Source: Treponema sp. (GTDB taxonomy: Bacteria; Spirochaetota; Spirochaetia; Treponematales; Breznakiellaceae). Taken from it: a stretch of DNA of 5,647 nt. This document shows, in pieces, positions 1 through 5,647 of this stretch. The stretch spans positions 1 through 5,647 of the forward strand of contig JAITJV010000081.1 of the NCBI GenBank assembly GCA_031278755.1. Direction: 5' to 3'. The translations under genes were made by a program, and so were the position numbers. Every line of letters begins with the position of its first letter. The stretch's first letter is position 1. Below the pieces are notes generated by a model that did not search any database, was not told the DNA's origin, and worked only from the letters and a program-made list of their open reading frames with translations.

Positions 1-491
1 CGGAACTTATACTCCGCGAATCACACAAACTTTCCGCCAATGCGGATGCTGATTTTGAGATCATGAACCAGGCGGAAATAATAGGCGTGGCGTCCGAAAC
101 AAGCCGCAGCCTTACCGTCCTCCTCGCCGCGGTCGCCGGCGTTTCGCTTGTCGTCGGCGGAATAGGGATCATGAACATCATGCTGGTTTCCGTCACGGAA
201 CGCACAAGGGAAATAGGCATACGCATGGCGGTAGGGGCCAGGAGGGGCGACATCCTTGTCCAGTTCCTTTCCGAATCGGTGATCCTGAGCCTCATGGGGG
301 GAATTACCGGCGTTGCCACAGCCTGCGGAGTGTGCCGGGTCCTTGAACTTTCGGGGATTCCCGTCCGCATAAACCCTTCAGCCGCCGCCGCCGCGGCCCT
401 GTTTTCGGCGTTCGTGGGCATAATCTTCGGGTACTATCCGGCGCGGAAAGCGGCGGGGCTTTATCCCATAGACGCCCTGAGGTATGAATAG
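1..491 (+). CDS. macB: MacB-type ABC transporter permease, C-terminal fragment (5' end outside window)
   Basis: The reading frame is open from the left edge (first whole codon at base 3) to TAG at 489-491, giving the last 162 residues. The ATG at 63 is internal, because the residues before it continue the same family pattern. It carries the C-terminal FtsX-like domain: hydrophobic helices at about fragment residues 38-62, 92-114 and 127-146, the conserved cytoplasmic loop EIGIRMAVGARRGDIL (70-85), and the closing block GYYPARKAAGLYPIDALRYE (143-162). These are hallmarks of MacB-like mechanotransmission transporters rather than LolC/E or FtsX itself. MacB proteins are inner-membrane dimers that use cytoplasmic ATP hydrolysis to drive export through a MacA adaptor and a TolC channel. 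The missing N-terminal part should hold the ATPase and periplasmic domains. The TolC-like gene 8 bases downstream supports an efflux role. Substrate is unknown. Symbol is by family resemblance; orthology to E. coli macB is not shown. Confidence 0.9.
   Translation, partial: ELILRESHKLSANADADFEIMNQAEIIGVASETSRSLTVLLAAVAGVSLVVGGIGIMNIMLVSVTERTREIGIRMAVGARRGDILVQFLSESVILSLMGGITGVATACGVCRVLELSGIPVRINPSAAAAAALFSAFVGIIFGYYPARKAAGLYPIDALRYE
381..398 (+). repeat. Short in-frame GCC/GCG alanine-codon run
   Basis: Six consecutive alanine codons (four GCC, then GCG, GCC) encode an Ala stretch at the start of the last transmembrane helix of the MacB-like permease. It is a small simple-sequence tract that could vary in length by slippage. 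Alanine is tolerated in this helix, so it is probably neutral. Confidence 0.5.
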
Positions 492-494
492 GAG
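490..494 (+). promoter_or_regulatory. Ribosome binding site of the TolC-like gene, overlapping the macB stop
   Basis: AGGAG at 490-494 overlaps the TAG stop of the upstream permease and lies 5 bases before the ATG at 500. This supports that start and suggests that ribosomes ending on macB can re-initiate on the next gene. Confidence 0.7.
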
Positions 495-499
495 AACGG

Positions 500-1825
500 A
501 TGAAGCGTTTTGTGCTATTGTTGTTAACAATAACCACATTCAGGGGTTTTGCCGAAGACTCCATCACCCTTGAAAGGGTCCGTACCCTGGCGCTTGCCAA
601 TTCCCGCAGCCTCGCCGCGCACAATCTCGCAATCAGAAGCAGCGTCCTTGACGAACGTTCCGAACTGTATTCAAACCTCCCTTCCCTCTCGGTTGGGGCG
701 GGAACAGGGACGAACATCCGCAGTTTACAGAACGGCCTTAAAATACAGGACGCCGTTGACGGCAATATCAACCTTTCAATATCGCAGAAAATTTTCCAGG
801 GAGGCAAAAGTCTTGTCTACAGGCGGATTGCGTCCATAAATACGGAAATCGCGAGGAATGCGGCCCTTGCGGAATATTTCAGCGTTCTTGACCAGGCCGA
901 CTCGGCGTATTACGGAGTGCTGGAAGCCGCCGCAAACCTTCTCGCCTCCGAATCATCCCTTGAAACAGCCGCGCTCGCCCTTTCCATCGCGGAGATAAAG
1001 GCCCAGGGCGGCATGATAAACCGCGGCGATTATCTCAGGGCGCTTTCTGAAAAAGAAACGGCGGAAAACAACCGCAACAGGGCGCGGCGGGATCTTTCAC
1101 TGTCCAAAACAAAACTTTCCGCCCTGACGGGCCTTGCGGAACTTCCCGCGCTTCTGGACGTTGACTTCGGCTCGTATGAACTTCTTTTTGCCGCCCTTTA
1201 TTCCATTGAGGATGAAAAAATAGACGCGCTTTCCGAAACATTGTGGAACAAGGCGGCCGCGGCAAACCCTTCGCTTTTAAACGCGGGGCTTTCAGGCAGA
1301 AACGCGGAGTATAACTACTCGCTTGCAAAGCGGGATTTTTCCCCCGTCATCAGCGCGTCATTTTCAACAGGATTTAACTTCTCGTCAAACGGAACGGAAT
1401 TTTCCGCCGGCCGTCTTTCCCTGAGCGGCAGCATTCCCCTTGACGTCTGGGTAACCGCCAACAATGCGGAAAAAAAGAAGACGGCCAGAGACAGCGCCGC
1501 CCTTGACTACCTTGATTCGGCGGCGTCCCTCCGGACGGAACTCAAGACCGCCCTCCTTGACATAATATCCCAGGCGGGAACGGTTCTTTCTTCCCGGAGA
1601 TCGCGGGAATATGCGGAACAGCATTTTGAATATACAATGGAACTGTTCAGGCTTTCGGGAAATTCCGTATCGGATCTGTCGGATGCGTCGTCGCTTTTAA
1701 ACACAAGCCGCAGCCAGCTTATACAGGCCGAATACGCGCTTCTTTCCGGCCTTTCACGGCTGCGGAGCCTGTGCGGAATTCTGGATGAAGAAGAACTGAT
1801 AAAGCTTCTGGAGGAAGTTCCATGA
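500..1825 (+). CDS. TolC-family outer-membrane efflux protein
   Basis: This 441-residue protein has the length and plan of TolC/OprM-family channels, which form trimeric outer-membrane barrels with a long periplasmic helical tunnel. Residues 1-18 form a Sec signal peptide: Lys-Arg, a Leu/Ile/Thr-rich core, and probable cleavage after GFA before Glu19. No lipobox Cys is present, so it is not a lipoprotein like OprM. Two internal structural repeats are visible. Each has a long polar, Ala/Leu/Glu-rich helical stretch and a beta-hairpin candidate: about 62-103 (SLSVGAGTG, then NINLSISQKIFQGGK) and 280-318 (FSPVISASFSTGFNF, then GRLSLSGSIPLD). The last helix, about 381-426, has the usual 'G..S..DL..A...L...+..L..A' pattern ending in LCG. 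Identity to any named protein is not claimed. It follows the MacB-like gene by 8 bases, as expected for an efflux operon, and its stop overlaps the sugar kinase start (ATGA). The start at 500 is fixed by the signal peptide and ribosome binding site. Confidence 0.88.
   Translation: MKRFVLLLLTITTFRGFAEDSITLERVRTLALANSRSLAAHNLAIRSSVLDERSELYSNLPSLSVGAGTGTNIRSLQNGLKIQDAVDGNINLSISQKIFQGGKSLVYRRIASINTEIARNAALAEYFSVLDQADSAYYGVLEAAANLLASESSLETAALALSIAEIKAQGGMINRGDYLRALSEKETAENNRNRARRDLSLSKTKLSALTGLAELPALLDVDFGSYELLFAALYSIEDEKIDALSETLWNKAAAANPSLLNAGLSGRNAEYNYSLAKRDFSPVISASFSTGFNFSSNGTEFSAGRLSLSGSIPLDVWVTANNAEKKKTARDSAALDYLDSAASLRTELKTALLDIISQAGTVLSSRRSREYAEQHFEYTMELFRLSGNSVSDLSDASSLLNTSRSQLIQAEYALLSGLSRLRSLCGILDEEELIKLLEEVP
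1810..1814 (+). promoter_or_regulatory. Ribosome binding site of the sugar kinase gene
   Basis: GGAGG at 1810-1814 lies 7 bases before the ATG at 1822, inside the last codons of the TolC-like gene. With the ATGA stop/start overlap at 1822-1825 it supports this start and translational coupling. Confidence 0.7.
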
Positions 1826-3207
1826 GATCGCTGTCCTTTGACATAGGAACAAGCAAAATATGCGCCATGGTTTTTGACGGTGAAAGCGGGAACATACTGG
1901 AGACGCTGCACAGCGGCAATCCTTTCATAAACGGAGGCCGCTCCTGGGAGCGTATACAGGACGGCGAAGCCGTTTTCCGGATTGTTAAAGACATGCAGGA
2001 AACGCTGACGAGAAAATACGCCCCCATAAACTGCATGGGAATTTCCGCCCAAATGCACGGCATACTTTACGTTAATTCAAAGGGCAGGGCGGTAAGCCCC
2101 CTCTATACATGGCAGGACGGAAGCGGCGCGCTTCCCTTCCGTGACGGGAAAACTTTTACCCAATACCTCAACGGGCTTGCGTCAAAAAATAAATCCCGCC
2201 GCTATATTCTTGCTTCCGGCTACGGGCTTGTCACCCACTTTTACCACCTCTCCGCCGGAACAATGCCGGAAGGGGCGTCGAAACTCTGTACCATGGGCGA
2301 CTATGCGGCCATGCGGCTCTGCGGCGAAGTCCGGCCCGTCATGCACGCCACCAACGCCTGCGGCCTTGGCTTCTTCGATCCCCGGGAGATGCGTTTTGAT
2401 TATGAAACGCTTGAAGCCGCGGGCATAGACCCGTCAATTTTGCCCCCTATGGTAAAAGATTTTGAAACCGCCGGAGAAGCCGCGGGGATTCCCGCGGCGG
2501 CCGCAACAGGCGACAATCAGGCGGCTTTTTTGGGAAGCATGCGCCCGAGCGGGCGCGGCGTCCTCATAAACATAGGCACAGGCGGACAGATATCCTTTAC
2601 AGGCGAAATATCCGACGGCGCCCCTGCGCTTGAACAAAGGCCCTACTTTGAAGGAAAACCTTTCTATTCGGGGGCTTCATTATGCGGCGGCAAGGCCTAC
2701 GCCGTGCTGGAAGAATTTTTCCGCGCCGTGCTTCGCATGGCGGGCCTTCCCGCGGACACGCCGCTTTACGCGGCAATGGACGCGGCCCTTTCCGAAGCCC
2801 CGGAGGCCGGCCCCCTGCTTGTCGGCACCCTGTTCGAAGGAAGCCGCCGCGATCCCCTTTCGGGAGGCTGGATAAAAAACATCTCCTGCAATAACTTTAC
2901 CCCCCCGGCCCTGATACGCGGTTTCCTTGAAGGCATAGCCGGCGAACTTTACGATATGCTGCCTCCGGGATTCTCATTCGGATTTCTTGCGGGATCGGGG
3001 AACGGTATACGCAGAAATCCCCATCTGCGGCGCATCATCGAAAAGAAATTCGGCCTCCCTCTCATGACCCCGCTTTACGAAGAAGAAGCGGCGTTCGGGG
3101 CGGCTCTTTACGCGCTCATAAGTTCAGGACATTTCAGGGGAACCGCCGAAGCGTCGTCCCTGATCAAATACCGCGGCGGGAATGAAGCCGCGGAGACTTC
3201 TCCATGA
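1822..3207 (+). CDS. FGGY-family carbohydrate kinase, sedoheptulokinase-like
   Basis: This 461-residue cytoplasmic enzyme has the full length of an FGGY sugar kinase, with two actin-like ATPase domains. Visible landmarks: the N-terminal phosphate-binding loop FDIGTSK (6-12, Asp7); the sugar-site segment GISAQMHGILYV (73-84); TWQDG (96-100); the probable catalytic base Asp231 in TGDNQAAFLG (229-238); the second phosphate loop INIGTGGQISF (249-259); and the adenosine-site block AGSGNGIRRNP (390-400) followed by EEAAFGAALYA (421-431). From memory of the family, the QMHG plus TWQDG pair, the 'ASGYGLVTHFYHL' stretch (131-143) and 'TMGDYAAMRLCG' (157-168) resemble sedoheptulokinase (SHPK/CARKL) more than xylulokinase or glycerol kinase. 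The expected reaction is ATP-dependent phosphorylation of sedoheptulose to sedoheptulose 7-phosphate, feeding the pentose phosphate pathway. Sugar specificity is inferred. It overlaps both neighbours by 4 bases (ATGA), so it is part of the operon, yet no sugar transporter or catabolic gene is nearby. All key residues appear intact. Confidence 0.85.
   Translation: MRSLSFDIGTSKICAMVFDGESGNILETLHSGNPFINGGRSWERIQDGEAVFRIVKDMQETLTRKYAPINCMGISAQMHGILYVNSKGRAVSPLYTWQDGSGALPFRDGKTFTQYLNGLASKNKSRRYILASGYGLVTHFYHLSAGTMPEGASKLCTMGDYAAMRLCGEVRPVMHATNACGLGFFDPREMRFDYETLEAAGIDPSILPPMVKDFETAGEAAGIPAAAATGDNQAAFLGSMRPSGRGVLINIGTGGQISFTGEISDGAPALEQRPYFEGKPFYSGASLCGGKAYAVLEEFFRAVLRMAGLPADTPLYAAMDAALSEAPEAGPLLVGTLFEGSRRDPLSGGWIKNISCNNFTPPALIRGFLEGIAGELYDMLPPGFSFGFLAGSGNGIRRNPHLRRIIEKKFGLPLMTPLYEEEAAFGAALYALISSGHFRGTAEASSLIKYRGGNEAAETSP
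3192..3195 (+). promoter_or_regulatory. Ribosome binding site of the histidine kinase gene
   Basis: GGAG at 3192-3195 lies 8 bases before the ATG at 3204. The start overlaps the kinase stop as ATGA (3204-3207). A second in-frame ATG at 3210 could also serve, with a longer spacing, and would only remove Met-Lys. Confidence 0.55.
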
Positions 3208-4598
3208 AGATGAAAGTCTCCGTGGCGGCTTCGTCGGGAATAGCGGCCGTTCTCGGCTGGCTCATTCTTTCGGCCCTCCTCTTTTTTATCGTCTGGGCCA
3301 TGCTTGACCGCGCGCGGCTCATACGGGACAACGACAACGAACGCATCCTCAACACGCTGTTTACCAGTCTCCGCAATTATGACGATTTTGGATCGGCAAT
3401 AGAATCAAATGAGGTGCTTGCAGGGCGGATCAGGGGATTCGCCGTCTACGGAGACGATCTCCGCACATCATACGAATGCGGAAAAGTTCCGCCTGTATTT
3501 GACGAAAGCATGCTGGGCGGCAATCAACGCCAAAACCGTTTCGGCCGTTATACGATCCCCGACCCGCAGGGCCGTTCCGTCAAATTCGTTCTTGGCAGGG
3601 GGCGGATGAACAATACGGAACACTCCGCCGAAAATCACCCTCCGCCGCCCGGACGCCCGCGGGGAAGACGCATGGATCCGCCTCCCTTTTTCAGCACATT
3701 ATTCCGCGGAAAGTACATTTACATCGACGTCGCTCATCCCGCGTACTGGCGCACACGAACACTATCGGCAATAATTGTTCCCGCGGCCGAAATCATTCTT
3801 CTGCTTCTGGTGTTCGCCGTACGCCGCCTTTACCTCCGCAACCGCGAATACCGCGGGCGTATCGAAGCGCAAAAAAATCTCGTCGTCCTTGGCACCGCGG
3901 CCGGAACCCTGGCCCATGAAATAAAAAACCCCCTCCTTTCCATACGCCTTCAGACAGGCATACTTGAAAAAAGCCTTGAAGGCGGGGGAAAAGAAGAAAT
4001 CGCCCTTATCAATCAGGAAGTAGAAAGGCTGTCGTCCCTGATCTACCGCGTAAACGATTATCTCCGCGAAGAAAGAGGAAACCCCGTTCCCCTTAACGTG
4101 TACGATCTTCTTGCTGAAACTTCGCGGCGTCTGTGCGGCCGCTGTATCATCGGCGAAGATTCCGCGCGTGACGTCCTTGTCATGGCGGACAGGGACCGTT
4201 TCCGATCCGTTTTTGAAAACCTGATACGCAACGCGCTTGAGTCAGGCGGCGATGAAAAAGAAACAGGCGCTTCGATAAGCCGGAACCGGAACAGCGTCCG
4301 CCGGAACGGCGCCCGCAGGGACGGCGTACTAATCCGCATTTACGACCGCGGCCGCGGCATTGCCCCGCGGAATTTGTCCCGCGTCTTCGATCCGTTCTTT
4401 ACCAGCAAGAGCACGGGAACGGGTATTGGGCTTTCCGTCGGCAGGCGTTTTATTGAAGCCGCCGGAGGAACGATCACCCTTGAAAACCGCGAAGGCGGCG
4501 GAGCGGAAGCGTCGATCAGCATCGCCGAATACACGGGCGGGGACGCGGGTTTAAGCCATGTTCCAAAGGAGGACTTTGATGCGCGTTCTTATCGTTGA
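3204..4598 (+). CDS. Membrane-bound sensor histidine kinase, NtrB/ZraS-like class
   Basis: This 464-residue inner-membrane kinase is the signal-sensing half of a two-component system. Layout: TM1 about residues 12-34; an extracytoplasmic sensor region about 35-185; TM2 about 186-206; a short charged linker (207-228); the dimerisation/phosphoacceptor domain from about 229, with H-box LAHEIKNPL (236-244, His238); and an ATPase domain with N-box FENLIRNALES (337-347, Asn339/Asn343), G1 box DRGRGI (381-386), F-box VFDPFFTSK (394-402) and G2 box GTGIGL (405-410). All catalytic boxes are intact. I see no HAMP or PAS domain between TM2 and the H-box. The box sequences fit the class that pairs with NtrC-type regulators, as the next gene confirms. 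The sensor region matches no domain I can name; it holds a Pro/Arg-rich segment (145-163), and GFAVYGDDLRTSY (78-90) could be a strand pair of a Cache/PAS-like fold. Odd points: an Arg-rich loop between N-box and G1 (about 348-374) and a CGRC motif (311-314). The signal is unknown. Confidence 0.93.
   Translation: MKMKVSVAASSGIAAVLGWLILSALLFFIVWAMLDRARLIRDNDNERILNTLFTSLRNYDDFGSAIESNEVLAGRIRGFAVYGDDLRTSYECGKVPPVFDESMLGGNQRQNRFGRYTIPDPQGRSVKFVLGRGRMNNTEHSAENHPPPPGRPRGRRMDPPPFFSTLFRGKYIYIDVAHPAYWRTRTLSAIIVPAAEIILLLLVFAVRRLYLRNREYRGRIEAQKNLVVLGTAAGTLAHEIKNPLLSIRLQTGILEKSLEGGGKEEIALINQEVERLSSLIYRVNDYLREERGNPVPLNVYDLLAETSRRLCGRCIIGEDSARDVLVMADRDRFRSVFENLIRNALESGGDEKETGASISRNRNSVRRNGARRDGVLIRIYDRGRGIAPRNLSRVFDPFFTSKSTGTGIGLSVGRRFIEAAGGTITLENREGGGAEASISIAEYTGGDAGLSHVPKEDFDARSYR
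4565..4573 (+). promoter_or_regulatory. Strong ribosome binding site of the response regulator gene
   Basis: AAAGGAGGA at 4565-4573 is a near-perfect Shine-Dalgarno sequence 5 bases before the ATG at 4579. It sits inside the 3' end of the histidine kinase gene. It is the strongest such site in the window and fixes the regulator start, 20 bases before the kinase stop ends. Confidence 0.85.
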
Positions 4599-5647
4599 TG
4601 ATGAAAAGAACATCCGCGATTCGCTTAAAAAATATCTCGGCCTTGAACACATTGACGCAGTGTGCGCGGACAGCGGCGAAGCGGCCCTTTCCACTTTTAA
4701 CGCGGAAAGTTTTGACGCGGCAATCCTCGATCTGCGCCTTCCCGGCATGAGCGGGCAAGACCTCCTGGAACACATGCAGAAGCTGGGAATTTCTTCCCCC
4801 GTGATCATGATGAGCGCCCACGGCGAAATTCCCGATGCGGTAAAGGCGCTCAAGTCCGGAGCGCGCGACTATCTTGTCAAGCCCTTTGATCCTTCGGAAC
4901 TTGCCATCAAGCTAAGGACGCTCGTCGAAAACAAACGGCGTGAAAATATAATGGAAGTCCGGAAGCGCACCGGAAAAGAGCAAAGCATGCTCGCGGGGAA
5001 AAGCCCCGCAATGCTCCGCCTGTCGGACGACATAAACAGAATCGCGGGAACGGACGTCACCGTACTCATCACCGGCGAAAGCGGAACGGGGAAGGAAGTA
5101 GCCGCCCGCGAAATACACGCGCGCAGCCCGGAAAAGGACGAGCCGTTCGTAGCGGTGAACGTGGGCGGCATGCACGAAGGCCTTATGGAAAGCGAACTTT
5201 TCGGCCATGAAAAAGGATCGTTCACCGGCGCCGTCGGACGGAAAACAGGCCTTTTTGAACTTGCGGGCGGAGGGGTGATCTTTCTTGATGAAATAGGCGA
5301 AATGCCTATGCCCCTCCAGGTAAAGCTCCTCCGCGTTCTGCAGGAAAGAAAAATACGCCGCCTGGGCGGAACAGGCGACATCCCCATACGGGCGCGCATT
5401 ATTTCCGCGACAAACAGGGATCTTGAAACCATGGTGAAGGAAAGCCGCTTCCGCGAAGACCTCTATTACCGCCTCAACGTGTTCCGCATCGCCATGCCGC
5501 CGCTCCGGGAAAGAAAGGAAGACGTCCCCCTCCTTGCCGAATGTTTCCTCGGCCGAGACGGAAGGCCCCGGTGCGCCATCACGCCCGAGGCCATGGAAAA
5601 ACTCATGTCATGGCCTTTCCCCGGAAATATACGGGAACTTGAAAACA
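4579..5647 (+). CDS. NtrC-family sigma-54-dependent response regulator (3' end outside window)
   Basis: The frame is open from ATG 4579 to the right edge, giving 356 residues of a protein that usually has about 440-480. Residues 1-115 form a receiver domain with acidic pocket Asp7/Asp8, phosphoacceptor Asp51 (AAILDLRLPGMSG, 47-59), Ser79 and Lys101 (LVKPFD). After a linker, an AAA+ sigma-54 activator domain starts near 138: Walker A GESGTGKE (166-173), the sigma-54-contacting loop as GSFTGA (213-218) instead of the usual GAFTGA, Walker B VIFLDEIGEMP (233-243), candidate arginine fingers in FREDLYYRLN (291-300), and sensor II WPFPGNIRELEN (345-356, Arg352). The C-terminal Fis-type DNA-binding domain is expected beyond the edge. 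When phosphorylated, such proteins form rings that use ATP to open promoters held by sigma-54 RNA polymerase. It overlaps the histidine kinase gene by 20 bases, so the two are a cognate pair. Target genes are not visible; control of the upstream efflux genes is a guess. Confidence 0.95.
   Translation, partial: MRVLIVDDEKNIRDSLKKYLGLEHIDAVCADSGEAALSTFNAESFDAAILDLRLPGMSGQDLLEHMQKLGISSPVIMMSAHGEIPDAVKALKSGARDYLVKPFDPSELAIKLRTLVENKRRENIMEVRKRTGKEQSMLAGKSPAMLRLSDDINRIAGTDVTVLITGESGTGKEVAAREIHARSPEKDEPFVAVNVGGMHEGLMESELFGHEKGSFTGAVGRKTGLFELAGGGVIFLDEIGEMPMPLQVKLLRVLQERKIRRLGGTGDIPIRARIISATNRDLETMVKESRFREDLYYRLNVFRIAMPPLRERKEDVPLLAECFLGRDGRPRCAITPEAMEKLMSWPFPGNIRELEN

Noticed and set aside
63..491. 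ATG at 63 as the true start of a short 142-residue membrane protein
   Set aside because: The frame is open upstream to the window edge and the upstream residues continue the MacB pattern; no ribosome binding site precedes this ATG.
588..603. TGGCGCTTGCCAA, resembling part of a sigma-54 promoter or a palindromic operator
   Set aside because: The spacing between the GG and GC elements does not fit the sigma-54 -24/-12 pattern, and it sits inside the TolC-like coding region.
304..807. Open frame of 167 codons on the - strand
   Set aside because: It lies opposite the MacB-like and TolC-like genes, spans their junction, and its Arg/Ser/Pro-rich translation shows no domain. It is a by-product of GC-rich coding DNA.
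1507..2058. Open frame of 183 codons on the - strand
   Set aside because: It lies opposite the end of the TolC-like gene and the start of the sugar kinase, both supported by conserved motifs; its translation is unrecognisable.
2480..2497. Inverted repeat with 7-bp GC arms (CCGCGGG, loop GATT, CCCGCGG), a possible terminator or operator
   Set aside because: It lies inside the sugar kinase gene just before the catalytic Asp codon, has no T-tract directly after it, and is explained by Gly/Ala/Pro codon choice.
4346..4370. 12-bp palindrome CCGCGGCCGCGG followed by another CCGCGG copy
   Set aside because: It encodes part of the conserved G1 box and adjacent residues of the histidine kinase; such GC-rich palindromes arise readily from Arg/Gly/Ala codons.
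4869..5432. Open frame of 187 codons on the - strand
   Set aside because: It is antisense to the highly conserved receiver/AAA+ coding sequence, and its Ser/Arg/Pro-rich translation has no recognisable motif.

Overview
The window holds five genes on the + strand, packed end to end with no non-coding stretch longer than 8 bases. The first and last genes run off the edges. In order they are: the C-terminal end of a MacB-type ABC transporter permease, a TolC-family outer-membrane efflux protein, an FGGY-family sugar kinase that most resembles sedoheptulokinase, a membrane-bound NtrB-class sensor histidine kinase, and an NtrC-class sigma-54-dependent response regulator cut off inside its AAA+ domain.

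The organism is a diderm bacterium, because a TolC-type outer-membrane channel is encoded. The DNA is fairly GC-rich, yet isoleucine ATA codons are frequent in all five genes. That combination, with the NtrB/NtrC pair and compact gene packing, would fit a GC-richer treponeme or other spirochaete. This is an impression from style and I hold it weakly. Composition looks uniform across the five genes and I see no sign of a transfer boundary, mobile element, RNA gene, CRISPR array or terminator.

Layout: 1-491 macB-like 3' end; an 8-base gap; 500-1825 TolC-like protein; ATGA overlap; 1822-3207 sugar kinase; ATGA overlap; 3204-4598 histidine kinase; a 20-base overlap; 4579 to the window end, response regulator. 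The gaps and overlaps suggest one polycistronic transcript with translational coupling. The promoter would lie upstream of the window, beyond the rest of macB and probably a MacA-like adaptor gene.

Working model (inference): the MacB/TolC proteins form the inner- and outer-membrane parts of a tripartite efflux or secretion machine. The histidine kinase reads an envelope signal through an extracytoplasmic domain of about 150 residues and phosphorylates the response regulator, which activates sigma-54 promoters. The sugar kinase is the odd member: its expected role is phosphorylation of a ketose such as sedoheptulose into the pentose phosphate pathway, and no transporter or other sugar gene accompanies it here. 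I found no clearly novel system. The points most worth a second look are this gene mixture, the Pro/Arg-rich segment of the sensor domain, and an Arg-rich insertion in the kinase ATPase domain.
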